A stretch of 64,000 bases of DNA. Origin: Phlebopus portentosus. Taxonomy: Eukaryota > Basidiomycota > Agaricomycetes > Boletales > Boletinellaceae. Below, in pieces: positions 23,252-37,206 of this stretch; positions within the stretch are counted from its first letter, which is position 1, and each line of letters starts with the position of its first letter. The DNA is taken from assembly GCA_037892935.1 (NCBI GenBank), contig JAYXKI010000003.1:310001-374000 (forward strand), given 5' to 3'. The notes below the pieces were generated by a model. That model ran no database searches and was not told the origin of the DNA. It saw only the letters and a program-made list of their open reading frames with translations. The position numbers were made by a program, and so were the translations under genes.

Positions 23252-23349
23252 TGGCCTGTACAGGGGTCGAACCTGTGATCTTGGCGTATTTAACATGCCT
23301 TGTTCGACTTATATTAGTACCACGCTCTAACCGTCTGAGCTAAGTAATA
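23252..23349 (-). pseudogene. tRNA-Ile relic with damaged 5' acceptor strand
   Basis: The minus strand reads as an intron-bearing tRNA-Ile like the intact one at 32381: D-arm TTAGCTCAGACGGTTAGAGC, anticodon loop CTAATA, a ~30-base intron, CGCCAAG, T-arm ACAGG..CCTGT and 3' acceptor ACAGGCC. The seven bases that should pair with this (expected GGCCTGT) read TATTACT, and the anticodon stem has an A-C mismatch. It is most likely non-functional. Confidence 0.75.
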
Positions 23350-23455
23350 GAGCATGCATGTACTATTTCGCCTATATTCTCTAATATACATTGTTACATA
23401 AGCGACACACATGTACTATTACATTATATCCTCTAATATACATTGTTAAACAGGC
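23345..23455. repeat. Imperfect tandem repeat, ~63-base unit
   Basis: The sequence catgtactatt(t/a)...tat(a/t)t(c)ctctaatatacattgtta occurs twice in a row, directly next to the tRNA-Ile relic. I see no open frame in it. Confidence 0.6.
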
Positions 23456-23623
23456 CTTGAAGGTTCTGAAGGTATAAAGCCAACCATATAGCAGTGGTCG
23501 AACGAAGTTATCAGCCTCTCAATATTAGAATATTGGCACGGTGCGCCTTGAATCCCAACCAGTAGTCCCCGGCACCATATAATCAATTCCTTTCCGAAAC
23601 ACTTCGCCTAGCAACACAAAATA

Positions 23624-23832
23624 AAGAATAAAATAAAATAAAATAAAATAAAATAAAATCGATGCTTGCTTGTGGAGGGAACTTATTACGGCATCATGAT
23701 CCACGAAAGAAGGACAAGAATACACTATAGCTAATTATTTTGTGTATCAGAGTATCAGAGAGATCGTTTGAGCTATTATTTTTTTTACTGCGTGCGTCCG
23801 TATTTACTCACTTACTTACTTACTTACTTACT
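23624..23832. repeat. Two microsatellites, (AAAAT)n-like and (TTAC)n
   Basis: A pentanucleotide run (aaaataaaata...) at about 23625-23659 and a tetranucleotide run (cttacttactta) at about 23807-23831. Downstream near 23930-23948 lies a tactagtactagtact tract. All sit between the tRNA relic and the deubiquitinase 3' end. Confidence 0.85.
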
Positions 23833-24139
23833 GTAACGCGCTTCCGAAAACTTCAAAACTTTCTATATTCCGTGTCGTCGCAAATAAGTATACGGGGAAA
23901 AGAATAAAAAGATCGGGAAGCAGAAGAGTAAGTACTAGTACTAGTACTTGCTTTTATGTTCGCTGTATATAACCGGATGCAGATGCGTGTACAGGCTTGT
24001 CTGTATGTCTGTCTATCTGTTATGTATGTATGCATGTATGCATGTATATCTCGATATCGGTGTGTGACATCATAATCACCTGAGCGTTCATCTCAGTTCC
24101 ACAAGCGCATGTGCATCTATCCCAAATTATTCAACGACT

Positions 24140-27100
24140 TCACGCGCGGAGCCCGACGCGAGCTGCAGATGCAGATGCGGCGGTGGGACGGGGACGGGGA
24201 CGGGGACGGTCGACTAGGCTCGCGCCGCCGCCGCTTGTCTGCCTGCCCCCACTCCCACTCCCACTCCCGCTCGCATTCGAATTCGAGTTAGAACTCCGGT
24301 TCTCGATTCCGTTCCTCGACGAAGGCTCAGGCTCAGGCGAAGACGCAGGCACAGACGCAGACGCAGGACCAGAGGGCGGCGAAGCCACCCTCGCGCGCGC
24401 CTTCGCTCTCCCCTTGTTGCCCTTCCTCCTTTTCGGGCTGGAGGGGGACGTCAGAGCTGACGTAGCAATAACAGCAGCGGGGGGACCCGACGATCTAGGC
24501 GAAGTAGGTGAGGTGGGTGAGGGAGGCGGGGAAGGCGAGACGGGCGAGGATGCCGGGGGCGTTGCGGGCCCGAGTCCTAGTCCTGCTCCTGCTCCTACAG
24601 CGGATGACTTCGATATAGTCCGTTTGGACGCTGGTGCGCGTACGGGACCCGTCGTCGTCGTCGTCATCGTTCCTGCCGTCGGGCTCGAACTCCTCGAACG
24701 CGGAGGAGAGGGCAGCTCAAACTCCACTTTGACGATACTCTCCGATAACTCTAGGTCTACCTCGTCCCCATTCTCGTCCTGTCCTCCCCCTCCTCCTCCT
24801 TCTTTATCGCTCGTTTTGAGAGCGTGCACACCAGAGGCAGAGGCAGGGGCAAAGCCGTTAGGAAGGGGAACGGAGGAGAGCGAAGGTATAGCTGACCCGT
24901 TCGGCGGGACAGCTGAACCGTTTGGTATTCTGTCGGCAGGATTCTCTGCAGGTCTTTCTTGCACCTCCCTCTCCTTCTTCTTGCCTTTTCCTTTTCCTTC
25001 AACCTCAGCCTCCCTAGATCCGAGTCTGCTCCCACTCTCACTGGGACTCCGACTATGACTCCTACTCCGGCTCCGGCTCCTGCTCCTACTCCTGCTCCTG
25101 CTCCTATCCCTCTCCCTAACCCGCTCCTTCTCCCTCCTCCCCGCAGTCGTCCGCCTCACAACGCGCGGCTTCACAAGCTCACTCATCAAACTCCCACTCC
25201 AACTCGAGCTCAGGCTCGAACTAGCACTACCACTAGCACTCCCGCTCCCGCCTATGATGACATTACTATCCCCACTCAGGAAACTCGAACCCGAACCCGA
25301 AGCAATACCCGCAAGCCTCTCCGACAGCAGCTCTCTCTCCCGATCTTTGCTCGCCTTCGCACTCAGGTTCCATATGGACAGGGAGGACGAAGTGGAATGG
25401 GTGGCGGATGAGGAGGCGGATGAAGAAGCATGCACGTCCGCAGGCCGAACCGTCTCCTCCGAGCTCCGAGGCGTACCGCGCGTTCTGAGGTACACGCTAT
25501 TGATCCCCCTCCCTCCTATCGGGAAGGCCGACGGCACCCCCGCCCCCGCCCCCGCCCCCGCTCCCATCCCTCCTCCCCCTAATCCCGTCTTCACTCCACC
25601 CGGAAACGCCTCAACGCCCAGACTCTCACTCCCATTCACGCCAACACCAGTGACTCGATCCGAGCCCCCGCCCATCATAATAGCAGCGCTCGAATGCATC
25701 GGGGTGTTCCAAGGCCGCTGCGCGACCCACGGGCTCTGCACGCGCTCGTAGAACAGCAGGAACGCTCCGCCCCCCTCCGACAGGACCTGCTCCACCCCGA
25801 CCTCCTCGACGCTGTCGTCGCTGATCCGCAGCCACCCCCCCCCCCCGAACCCGGGCGCGGCGGGTGGGGGCCGTGTACCGCCCGGTGCGTCTGATTTTGA
25901 TTTTGAGGTTGAATTTGCGTGTTTTGCGTGTTTTGCGTGTTTTGTATAGTTTGTGTAGTTTTGTGCAGCTTGGTGATGTAGAGATGAGTGGGTTGATGAG
26001 TGGGTTGATGAGGATTGGGAATGTCTTTGAGAGCTTTGAGGGGAGTTGAAGTTCGACGAATAGGAAGAGGAGGAGGAGGACGGATCGAAATCCCTCACAG
26101 GCCCATACGTCGCACACATCTGGCAATCACATCCATACGGACACGGCATCTGCGGCACCATCGGGCACGCTCTCTTCTCCTCCCCCCTCGCCTTCGCCTT
26201 CGCCTTCCTATCGTTCCTCTCATCATCAATTCTTGAAGCGGAAGTAACCCGCGGCTTCCGCCTAAAGCAAACATAATGCCCGAACGAATGCGCTCCGTAA
26301 TGCGCTACGACCGCGCTTAGGCGGTACAACACGCGCGGATGGTCGTACATCCCCTGCGTGGGCGTCGTGCTCCTCTGAATCGGTACCGCACCCGATCCTG
26401 AGCCGACAGGTGGGGGCGGAGGGGGAATCGAGATGGGCGCGGAGGGCTTCGTGGAGAGCTGCCCTGAAGTCGTGTATGGCGTCAGATCTAAAATCTCGGG
26501 AAAGCGCACCCGGATCGGGTTTCGCGAGGGCCCAGTGTAGGAGCTGAAGTGCAGGGAACGGTTGAGGTGGAGGACGAGGATCTTAGGTGGCTGGACACAT
26601 GCGAAAAGGGGGGGGGAAATCAGCACTCATACACACGCAACAACGAGAAGAGATATGAAGACTGAAACGCACTCGAGCGATCATAGCCTGCTTCGTCGAC
26701 GCAGGACTGACGACCCTCTCCATCCTCACGCCCTTCAAGTCCTCCTCAATCCGCCCTTCCTCAATCGCACTCGCAACCAACCTCTCAAGCTTCCTCGCCT
26801 CCCTCGCCTTCTTCTTCTTATACTGGCTCGGCCCGGCAGTTCCATCGGCCCCTCCTGCAGCTCCTCCTCCTCCCTCCTCCCGCACCAGCACCAGCACCAG
26901 CACCAGCACCAGCACCAGCACCGGCGGGCTTCTTCGTCCTGACCGCCTCCGCAAGCCGCTCCGCCTCCTCCCGCAGCCGCGCATGCGTCGCGCGCATCGA
27001 GCAGCGGCGGCACACGCAGTCCGTCAGGAGCTCCAGGCGCGTGTACTCCGCGAGGCAGTCCTGCAGCGAACACGACGCCATCGAAGACGAGGAGGAGGAG

Positions 27101-28695
27101 GAGGAGGGAGAAGCCGCTGAAAGAAGGGAGCGCGAGCGACCACGTCGCGAAGGCGAAGTGCATGACCGCCTCCGTGTACCCGCATGCGACGCAGCTCCGC
27201 CTGTTCGCGGTGAGCCCGTCGAACACGCTCGACGCGCTCAGCTCGTTCTCTCTCTCCCTCTCCTTCTCCCTCTCCTCTCCGCACTGAAGTTCTCAGACCC
27301 GCGCAGGGGCAGGTACCCGGAGGACGAACCCGGCGAGGGTGAGGGCGAGGGCGAAGGCGAGGAAGCAGCAGAAGACGTAAACGCAAACGCTCCGAGCCCT
27401 CTATCCCTCTGCGCCTCCGCGTCGACCGCCTGCGCCTCGCTCTTGATGCACTCCGACACAATTGGAACAGCTCCTGCGCATCCTGGTGCTCCCGCGACGC
27501 AAACAGCTTCGAGCGGCCCCCGCCGCCGCCACTGGGCCCAGCCGCGGGCTGGGAGAGCGCGTTGATGATGGGAACGGGGCGCAAGGCGGATCGAGACGAC
27601 TTCGGTGTGTTGAGCGCTATTGATAGATAGATACGTTCGTTAGAAATAGCCAAACGTGAATGAATCGCGAAGCAGTGATTAAGAAAAGGAGGGAATATTA
27701 ATGGCGAGGACGTGAGGAGGACGTAAAGGGGTGTGGATAAAGCGGGGACCATCCACGGGGAGGTCGGCGAGCGAGGGAAAGCGAGAAGAGTTCAGAAGTG
27801 AGAAGCCATGATCAGGAGACACACACGCACATTTGATAGTATCTTGCAGCGTATCGACGACTGGGGTCGGTACGTCCAGGTCTACAGCGCGGGCGTGTAT
27901 GGCGTCGAGGTAGGGCTGGAGGTACGCCAGCGACGCCGTTGCCTGTTCGTACAGATTATGAGTGCGATGCAAGACACGATACACACACAGACGCAGACGT
28001 ACTTGGAGGACAGAATTGAGAAAGCAGTACGTCCCGGAGATGTTGACGAGCCCAGGATAATACAGGTCCTTGTCGTCGTCTTCCTCGACTTCACTCGTTG
28101 CATCTCTCGAGACTAGTACCACACACATCAGCTTCCAAGTCCATTCACCACCTAAGCGTACGAGCTCACCACTAGCACCAGCACCAGCACCAGCACCAGC
28201 ACCAGCACTAACCCCCCGCTTCCTCCTCTCCCTCCCTCTCTCCCTCCTCCTCCTCCTCTCCTCCCTGCCCTCTCCCTCTCTCCCGCTCGCCGCCCCCCAG
28301 ACCCACGAGAGCGGCAAGGTCACGCCGAACAGGCTCTCAAGCACCATATACACGATTCTCACAACCTTCGCCAAGTTCCGATTCCAATCCCAGTTCCTAG
28401 TTCTGTGTACGTATGCGCGCGCGAGGAGCGCTAGAGCTGGTACGCCGAGGAGGACGAGGAGGGGCGCGAGCTGCGTGAGGACGTACGACACGTATGCGTG
28501 CGCCGAGTTGGGTCCGAGTCCGTTGAGTGCGAGTGCGAGTAGGACGAAACGTGGCTCGAAGAAGGGAAGAAAAGACGGAAGAGATCTTGCATGTAACTGA
28601 GTGAGAAATAATGTAATAAAAAGAAAAGGAAATATATCTGTATGTATAATACAATTCGGATATTGATATTGATACGGGGCTGAACGGTGTGCCAA
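24140..28695 (-). CDS. Ubp1/USP1-like ubiquitin carboxyl-terminal hydrolase, frame broken as read
   Basis: Segments in order along the minus strand: an N-terminal hydrophobic, membrane-anchor-like stretch (28580-28330), the Cys box GLVNISGTYCFLNSVLQ (exon ending 28003), YLQPYLDAI (from 27942), REHQDAQELFQL (exon from 27616), SCVACGYTE, TDCVCRRCS (both CxxC zinc sites), PPKILVLHLNRS (exon from 26590), and the His box AVVAHYGAHSFGHYVCF followed by WLRISDDSVEEV. This is a complete USP domain; the N-terminal membrane segment points to the yeast Ubp1 type that trims ubiquitin at the ER. The 26590-24140 exon adds a very long Ser/Gly/Arg-Ser low-complexity tail. Between 27470 and 26860 the frame slips by one base about four times, mostly in short repeats. 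The start codon is uncertain. Confidence 0.8.
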
Positions 28696-29300
28696 TGGCC
28701 GACGTCAACGTTGTTTGAGTGCAGCAGCAGCAGCGTAATATGGACGCGTAAAGCGTGATTACCCGATACGAAATAAAACACTCGTCTTGTACGCAACAGT
28801 CAACTCGGAAGCAGACGGAATCCAGCTACTTATTCATTCAAGGGATTCAGCTCAACTCAACTCAAACTCAATGGCGGGGAGCGGGGAGGCGGCTTTTTTT
28901 TTTTCAGGCGATCCGTCTACGAATAGGACGGAGGAAGCGGGTCGCCAATGGCAATAGCAGTAGCAGTATCAATCTCCGTCCGTACGACATGTCACATACC
29001 CGATGCGATATAAACCTCAAGAAAACAAGACAAAAAACGATAGCCCTGGGAAGATAGAGGAGGCATACAGTAGATGGACGAATGAATGAATGGACAGACA
29101 GATGAATGGATAGTGCTTTTAAGGTTCGGTTTGGGGATATACGGCTTTTGAAAATGTACTGTATGTACTACAACACACAAAGAAAACAGAGACGGACACC
29201 GAGACGAGACGAGACGGAAGACGCGGACGAGCCGAACCAATCCAACACGCGTGGAATTCGAGCGGGAGGACCATCGACAGACGGACGGACGGACGGACGT

Positions 29301-29859
29301 TCACCAATAAACAGTCCGCTCGACCGTGCGGTGCTTCGCCGGGTTGAGGTACGACACGGTCCGGCGCACGCGGCGCACGTTGGGGTACCACGCCTTGTAC
29401 ACCTCGCCCGGCTCGAACTGGATCTCGACGACCTGGCGGCCCTGTGTGCACGCGCGGCAGGATCGCGTCGTATTATATATTATCATAGAGAACGTCAATG
29501 TCAATGTCAATGTTAATGTTAATGTTAATTGTCAATGTTAATTGTTAATGCGAAGGGAGAGGAAGAGGAGATGGGACGCACGGCGTAGTCGACGGACGAG
29601 CCGACGACGAGCCCCTCCTTGCGCCCGTACATGCCGTGGTTCACGGCGACGATGTCACCAGGCTATATCATATCGCACGCACACACCAATCCCCATCTCG
29701 TATCATATCATACACAGCAATACACGCACGATTCATATACCGAAAAAAAAGACGGAAAGACGGAAAGACGGAATTATATCAATGAACGAACACGAACGCG
29801 AACACGAACACGAGGATGAACGGAGGGGGACGTACGACGATCTCGTCTTCACCAGCCAT
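29301..29859 (-). CDS. 81-residue beta-rich protein, SH3/KOW-like look
   Basis: Three exons (29859-29836, 29662-29582, 29441-29301) give 81 residues. It opens MAGEDEIVPGDIVAVNHGMYGRKEG, reminiscent of a KOW/SH3-barrel hairpin, then GRQVVEIQFEPGEVYKAWYPNVRRVRRTV and a Lys/Arg-rich end with NPAKHRTVERTVYW. The fold guess rests on the GDIV..G..G spacing only. The strong basic surface and small size would suit a nucleic-acid-binding or chromatin-associated role, but that is inference. Both introns are long for this genome (173 and 140 bases). I know no family name. Confidence 0.62.
29488..29550. repeat. Hexanucleotide (TCAATG/TTAATG)n repeat inside an intron
   Basis: About ten near-perfect copies of a six-base unit, gtcaat/gttaat, lie inside the second intron of the 81-residue gene. 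Confidence 0.8.
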
Positions 29860-30275
29860 GACTGCTAGTACAGTAAACCAAATCAAGTGGATAGGATAGG
29901 ATTGTTTGCTAAACGCCTCTGCGCGGGGACGATAGATAGGTGCTGAAGAGGGAAGAGATGCGATGCGATGCGATGGATTTATATTATATTTATACCGGGC
30001 CTGCGCGTGGATGCAACGAGGCCATCATTCTGTTTGCGTACGTACTCTGTTTGCCTTACCTCTTCGTCTGTCTCCTGTAGATCTCCAATTTAATACTAAT
30101 AGCTTCGTCGTGAACTTTGTTCGTTCTCAGATGCTTATATTTTATGCTGAGGCTTCAAATCAAATCGAGCGAGCTTTGTCGTTGTTTGTTTGTACACCCA
30201 CGACTCAGCCAATCAAGTATCATTTAGTAAAAGCTACAATTGTTGTTCACTACAACTACAAATTACATACAACTC

Positions 30276-32190
30276 TTATGCCTGCAGTCTCGCAATCCAC
30301 GTACGCACAACATCCCAAATGCCCGTACTCCTCTCATCTCGTCCACTACCATCACCTCCACCACCACCGCCTCCATCCCTCTCCTCATCCCCAAACCCAA
30401 CTCCGCCCACCTCTCCCCGCCCAAGTGCACCCTTCCGCACTCTCTCCCTAACACCCTCAACCACATCCCCCGCACTCTCAGCATAACACCTCTCCAGCTC
30501 CTTCTCCCTCTCGAAATACGGCTTCCGCACGCTATACGGCGCGACGCCGTTGTACCTCGCACCAGCTCGTTCACCTCCCCCAGCGCGGAGGCGTGGTACG
30601 ACGCCTCGCGCGCCGCCCACGCCGGGTCTCTCAGCTGCCGCGCGTCGGAGGGGGTTAGCGAGGAGGGAGGAGGAGGAGGAGGAGGAGGAGGAGGAGGAGG
30701 AGGAGGGCGGCGCGCGCGAGGGGTCGGAGGTGAGCGCGAGGACGGCGCGCTTCGTCCATGCTTGCCGCAGGATGGCGCGGAACGTCGAGATCGCGCTCTC
30801 CACTTCTATTATCCCAGAAATATATCAATCAATCAATCAATCAGTCATGTACATAACATAGTCACGAAAATAGTAATAAGACGAGAATATATCTTCAGCC
30901 GGCACTAGCACTAGCACTAGCACGGGGATATGGGCACTATTAGTATGTATATGTCTTGATACTCACCGCCCTGCAGCTCGACCCACGGCGGCGCAGCCTG
31001 GTTCCGCTGCACGATCCGGTTCATCAGGAACTCCTCGCGCGCGATGAACGGGTTCGCCTCCCCGCCGCTCTCGCGCCGGATCGGCCTCCCGCGGCCGCTG
31101 AGGGACCTGAACTGCCCCTCCAGCCGCGCGCGCTCGATGCGCTCCTCGACGAGGCCCGCCCACGCTTTCAGGCCCGCCGGTGGGGCGCGGGCGCGCGGTG
31201 GGGGTGTTGAATTGCATTTGAGATTGGGAGAAGGAGGAAGAGGGAGATAACCCGAGCTTGTAATCTATCATCGACTCCCGCGCGCGGCCCAGGCGCTGAG
31301 CAGTCGCGCTCCGCCGCGCAGCTGCGATGTCCTGTCTTGCACCCTTTTCACTATCTCTGCTTTTGCCTTGCCCAGAAGAAGAAGAAGAAGCGTAAGACCC
31401 GAGCTTGACGCGCGGCGTGGGCGTCGAGGGCGGGGTGAACGTCGTATGCCAGGGCCTGTGTCCCTCCTTGGAGGGGAGGAGCGGCTCCTCGCCCTCCTCT
31501 CCCTCGTCGACCAGCCCTCCCGTTCCCGCTCATCCTCCGAGGTAGAAGAAGAAGAAGAAGAGGCAGGCCGGAGAGAAGGAGGCCGCTCGCGCAGCTTCTC
31601 CTCCGCACTCCGGACAACGGGGCCCCGGAGGGGCTTGTACTTGTCCACGAGCATCCGCAGCACGGCGTCTTGCATGCTCTCTTCGCCTGTCCAGTTCGGG
31701 TGTTCTTGTTGTTGTTGGGTGTATTGAGCGAGGAGCTGGGCTGTTCTGTTTGAATTTTGAGGAGAGGATGACGAGGAGGGGACTCTTCGCGCAAGGCATC
31801 AGCGAATAATTTGTCGCTGCCCGTCGGCGAGCTTGTACTTCCATCACCGCTCGTATCAGCAGTAATAGACCCAGAGCCCATCTCTTCTCGAAAAGCATCA
31901 GCAAAGAGTTTCGCACTTCCAGTCGGGGCAGTTGCAGTAGTACTTGCGGAGCTCCCAGCATCCTCAACAGAAGTCTGAGCCCTCGCCCTCGCCCTCTTTC
32001 CGTCATCCGACTGCTGTGTATGCTCCCTGAGAATCTGAGACGACGACGACGACGAGACGAGTCGTCTCCCTTTCCTATCCCCAACAACAGCCCTCAGGTA
32101 TCTTTCCCTATTGCTGCCTTGCAACCAGCACCTACACCAGCACTCGCACAGAAAAGCCTCATAGGACGCATATCCAATATCACAAGTCAC
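30276..32190 (-). CDS. DNAJC28-type DUF1992 protein, frame broken as read
   Basis: Protein blocks in order on the minus strand: a Ser/Thr-rich start with two SDKLFADALREE-like repeats (about 31950-31790), SMQDAVLRMLVDKYKPLRG (about 31680), GLVDEGEEGEEP (about 31510), RARESMIDYKLG (about 31280), then the DUF1992 core: GLVEERIERARLEGQF, GRGRPIRRES, NPFIAREEFLMNRIVQRNQAAPPWVELQG (31140-30970), and after an intron VESAISTFRAILRQAWTKRA (from about 30803), ARYNGVAPYSVRKPYFERE. The family (DNAJC28 without its J domain) is mitochondrial in fungi. The segments lie in different frames, with about five single-base slips, two of them in a GGA microsatellite and a C/G run. The start, perhaps an ATG near 32173, is unsure. 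Confidence 0.75.
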
Positions 32191-32380
32191 AAGTAGTCGT
32201 AGGTTAGAAAAGGCAAGAAAACGACCGTCCTTGAGGGTTAGTTATCTTTACTCAGTCCCCGAAATCTGAAGGTGCTTGAGCAAAGCGTCGATGGCCTCGG
32301 GTCGGAATATAACGATAACGTGAATGAATCTTGAACTGAATATTACTGATAACATGTACAATAGGAAAATGGAAACCTAT

Positions 32381-32476
32381 GGCCTTTTAGCTCAGCTGGT
32401 TAGAGCGTGGTGCTAATATCTGGCATAAGGCCTGCACTATACGCCAAGGTCACAGGTTCGATCCCTGTAAGGGCCA
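32381..32476 (+). tRNA. tRNA-Ile(AAT) with intron
   Basis: Acceptor GGCCTTT pairs with AAGGGCC, A-box TTAGCTCAGCTGGTTAGAGC, anticodon stem TGGTG/CGCCA, loop CT-AAT-A followed by a 22-base intron, T-arm CACAGGTTCGATCCCTGT. All stems pair. Confidence 0.95.
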
Positions 32477-33205
32477 CTTAATTTTCTTTATTTTGCATTG
32501 TTTTCTCTTACTGTCCGCTGATTATATATATATATATATTTGTCTCTTTCATTCTCTTACTGTACTGAGTCTGCTGTGCCCATGAGTTACAATTATGCGT
32601 ATGTGTACGGGCCACTGGCATGCATACTGCAGTACGAATAGGAATATATCTGTTGCTTTATCACCCGTCCTGTCTTGTGCTGCTCTACCACATCGACTGA
32701 GATGGCTGAAAAGTTCCCGCCGGTATGATCTGTTATCAGATAGCGATTCTTGGTTGGTGCAATTGGATTCATGCATCGAGATGCACGCGGGGCGCTACTG
32801 CAGGTAAGTAAGTACCGCCACACCGTCTTACCGCGTCGTGTTGTGTCGTGTTGTTGACATGACTTTATGTTGATGAACTTATGTGTGCTACGTCTGCCAG
32901 CAGAGGAACTAACTGTGAGGCATCAGTCTGTTTGCGACTTTGTGGATCGTTCGAAGTGCGGGTGGAATTGCAACTTGCTTGCGATACGTTCAAGCAAGAT
33001 ATAGGCTCTTGTCGTGGTTGTCTTTCGAGCTTCTTCAACTGGAAATGCCGATTGAAGTCGACTGGGATTCTGAAGAGGCCTGATGAGCTGAGGTGCTGGT
33101 ATAGAGGTAAGACAGGTCCACCGCGCGCCGTTGTTTTCGGTATAGGCTCGTTCTGAATTGGACTCTGCCTGACTCTCCTTTGGTGCGGCGGCGTCGGCGG
33201 TGGAC

Positions 33206-33213
33206 TATAAAAG
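33206..33213 (+). promoter_or_regulatory. TATA box of the BTB gene
   Basis: TATAAAAG lies about 150 bases before the BTB start codon at 33356, within a GC-rich promoter. Confidence 0.55.
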
Positions 33214-33355
33214 CTAGCCTGGGTCGCCGCTCGGTCATGTCGGTCGGTTCGACTTAGACGCTGCAGTCGTCGTCTCACCTAGCACACTCGCTCACTGTGC
33301 CACTCCTCGACTCGTCTCATCAAAGACGGTAGTGGTAGTACGCGGGTATCAGGCT

Positions 33356-34219
33356 ATGCCACGCGAATCTGATATGTTCAGCCCGCCGGATGCGGACGTC
33401 GTGCTCCAGACGAGCGACGAAGTGCGCTTCGGGGTGTACCGCCGCATATTGGTGGAGTCGTCGCCGTTCTTCCGGGATATGTTCTCCCTGCCCCAGGCGC
33501 GTCCTCCTACGCGCAGCAGCACTTCAGGAGAGGAGTCCGAGTTGGGTTGTTCAAGCTCTGCGCCTGTTGTGGACGTCTCGGAACCGAGCGAAGTCCTAGA
33601 CGCGTTGCTGAGGCTCGTCTATCCCGGACAGGACCCCGACGTGAAGACGCTGGACGAGGTGTCGGTCTTGCTGGACGCGGCGATGAAATACGACATGACA
33701 CGCGCGATCGCAACCCTCCGCCGGATCCTCGTCTCTCCTTCCTTCGTCGAGAACGAGCCCGTGCGCGCGTACTCAATAGCATGCCGACACGACCTGGAAT
33801 CCGAAGCGCAAATCGCATCTTCATACACACTGGGCATAAACGTACTAGACAGCCCACCTTTAGAGGACCTGAAATATATGACCGCATGGTCCTATCACCG
33901 CCTCCTGACGCTGCACCGGCACCGCGCCGACGCAGCGCTCCAGCTGCTCGACAGCGCCAACACCGAGGAGATCAAGTGCATGCAATGCAACTCCGCGCAC
34001 TACGGCAGTCTGTGCCCTCCGCGCTGGTGGACGCAGTTCGTCGGCCGCGCGAAGGAGGAGCTGCGCGCGCGCCCGACGACGGGCGTGGTGTTCTCGATGA
34101 AGTTCCTTGCGGAGTCGGGCCAGACGGGTTGTCAGAGGTGTTTGGGCTCCGTAATGGAGTCGCATGCGTTTTTGGAGGGGCTGAAGAGTCGGATTGACGA
34201 GTTGCCGAGTGCGGTTTAG
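33356..34219 (+). CDS. BTB/POZ domain protein, intronless
   Basis: A single exon of 287 residues (an in-frame Met 24 bases upstream is possible). The N-terminal half reads as a fungal BTB domain: FSPPDADVVLQTSDEVRFGVYRRIL, SSPFFRDMFSLPQ, a variable loop, VSEPSEVLDALLRLVYPGQD, then VLLDAAMKYDMTRAI. The C-terminal half follows the pattern of large basidiomycete families of this kind: helices, and a CxxC / CxxC pair (CMQCNSAHYGSLC and CQRC) near residues 215 and 265. Such proteins are expanded in Agaricomycetes; some bind cullin-3 ligases, most have no known function. Intact, in contrast to the genes just upstream. Confidence 0.85.
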   Translation: MPRESDMFSPPDADVVLQTSDEVRFGVYRRILVESSPFFRDMFSLPQARPPTRSSTSGEESELGCSSSAPVVDVSEPSEVLDALLRLVYPGQDPDVKTLDEVSVLLDAAMKYDMTRAIATLRRILVSPSFVENEPVRAYSIACRHDLESEAQIASSYTLGINVLDSPPLEDLKYMTAWSYHRLLTLHRHRADAALQLLDSANTEEIKCMQCNSAHYGSLCPPRWWTQFVGRAKEELRARPTTGVVFSMKFLAESGQTGCQRCLGSVMESHAFLEGLKSRIDELPSAV

Positions 34220-34559
34220 AACTCATGGGATTTTGGATATTTATTTCTTGCATGGACTCGCTGCAGCTTGCTCTTCGTAGATTGGATTGATGATTTTGGA
34301 TTAGACATTTGCATGTACTCTGTGTAGAAATATTGTACCAATCATTATCATTATGTTCGAGTTTATCCATGTTTTCACGGTGATGATGGTTGATCCGTCT
34401 TCGATAGATAGAGAGAGACACGAATGGACAGTCCACATGCGCTATCCGGAATGCTCACCAGTGCAAGCTCCGATACGCCGACCAAACACGTTCTCTCATC
34501 CTTCCTTACCACCACTACCATCGCCCTTCGTCGTCTCTTTGGAAGTCTGTCTGTGAAAG

Positions 34560-36926
<2,367 letters not shown>

Positions 36927-37206
36927 TGGGAGAGAGTGAGGGTAAGGAGTAAGCTTGATGATTTTTGATAGTGATAGTTGGTGATATAAGGAGTACGATG
37001 TCGTTAAAATCAGAGCTTCGATGGACAGGAATCTGATGGAATAATTTTAACTGTTTTACTCGCGGACAGATAAGAATCCACGTCTTTCTTGTAACTACAT
37101 AAAGAATGATGGTCGTATATTTCAAACAGGATTCAAGAGAATTACAAAGGATTGGAACAGTTGGAATATACTCGTTGTAATAGTTATAATCTCAAGATTA
37201 TACTGA

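Noticed and set aside
23931..24060. Possible CRISPR-like or structured repeat in tactag/gcatgta tracts
   Set aside because: Simple microsatellite sequence without spacers; the genome is eukaryotic.
24111..25058. Plus-strand frame of 315 residues rich in Pro/Glu
   Set aside because: It is the antisense shadow of the deubiquitinase low-complexity tail.
33547..34197. Second plus-strand frame inside the BTB gene
   Set aside because: Arg-rich alternative frame caused by high GC; the BTB frame has clear domain motifs.
37134..37206. Possible second RNA gene just before tRNA-Arg(ACG)
   Set aside because: AT-rich flank only; no paired stems or Pol III boxes beyond those in the tRNA itself.
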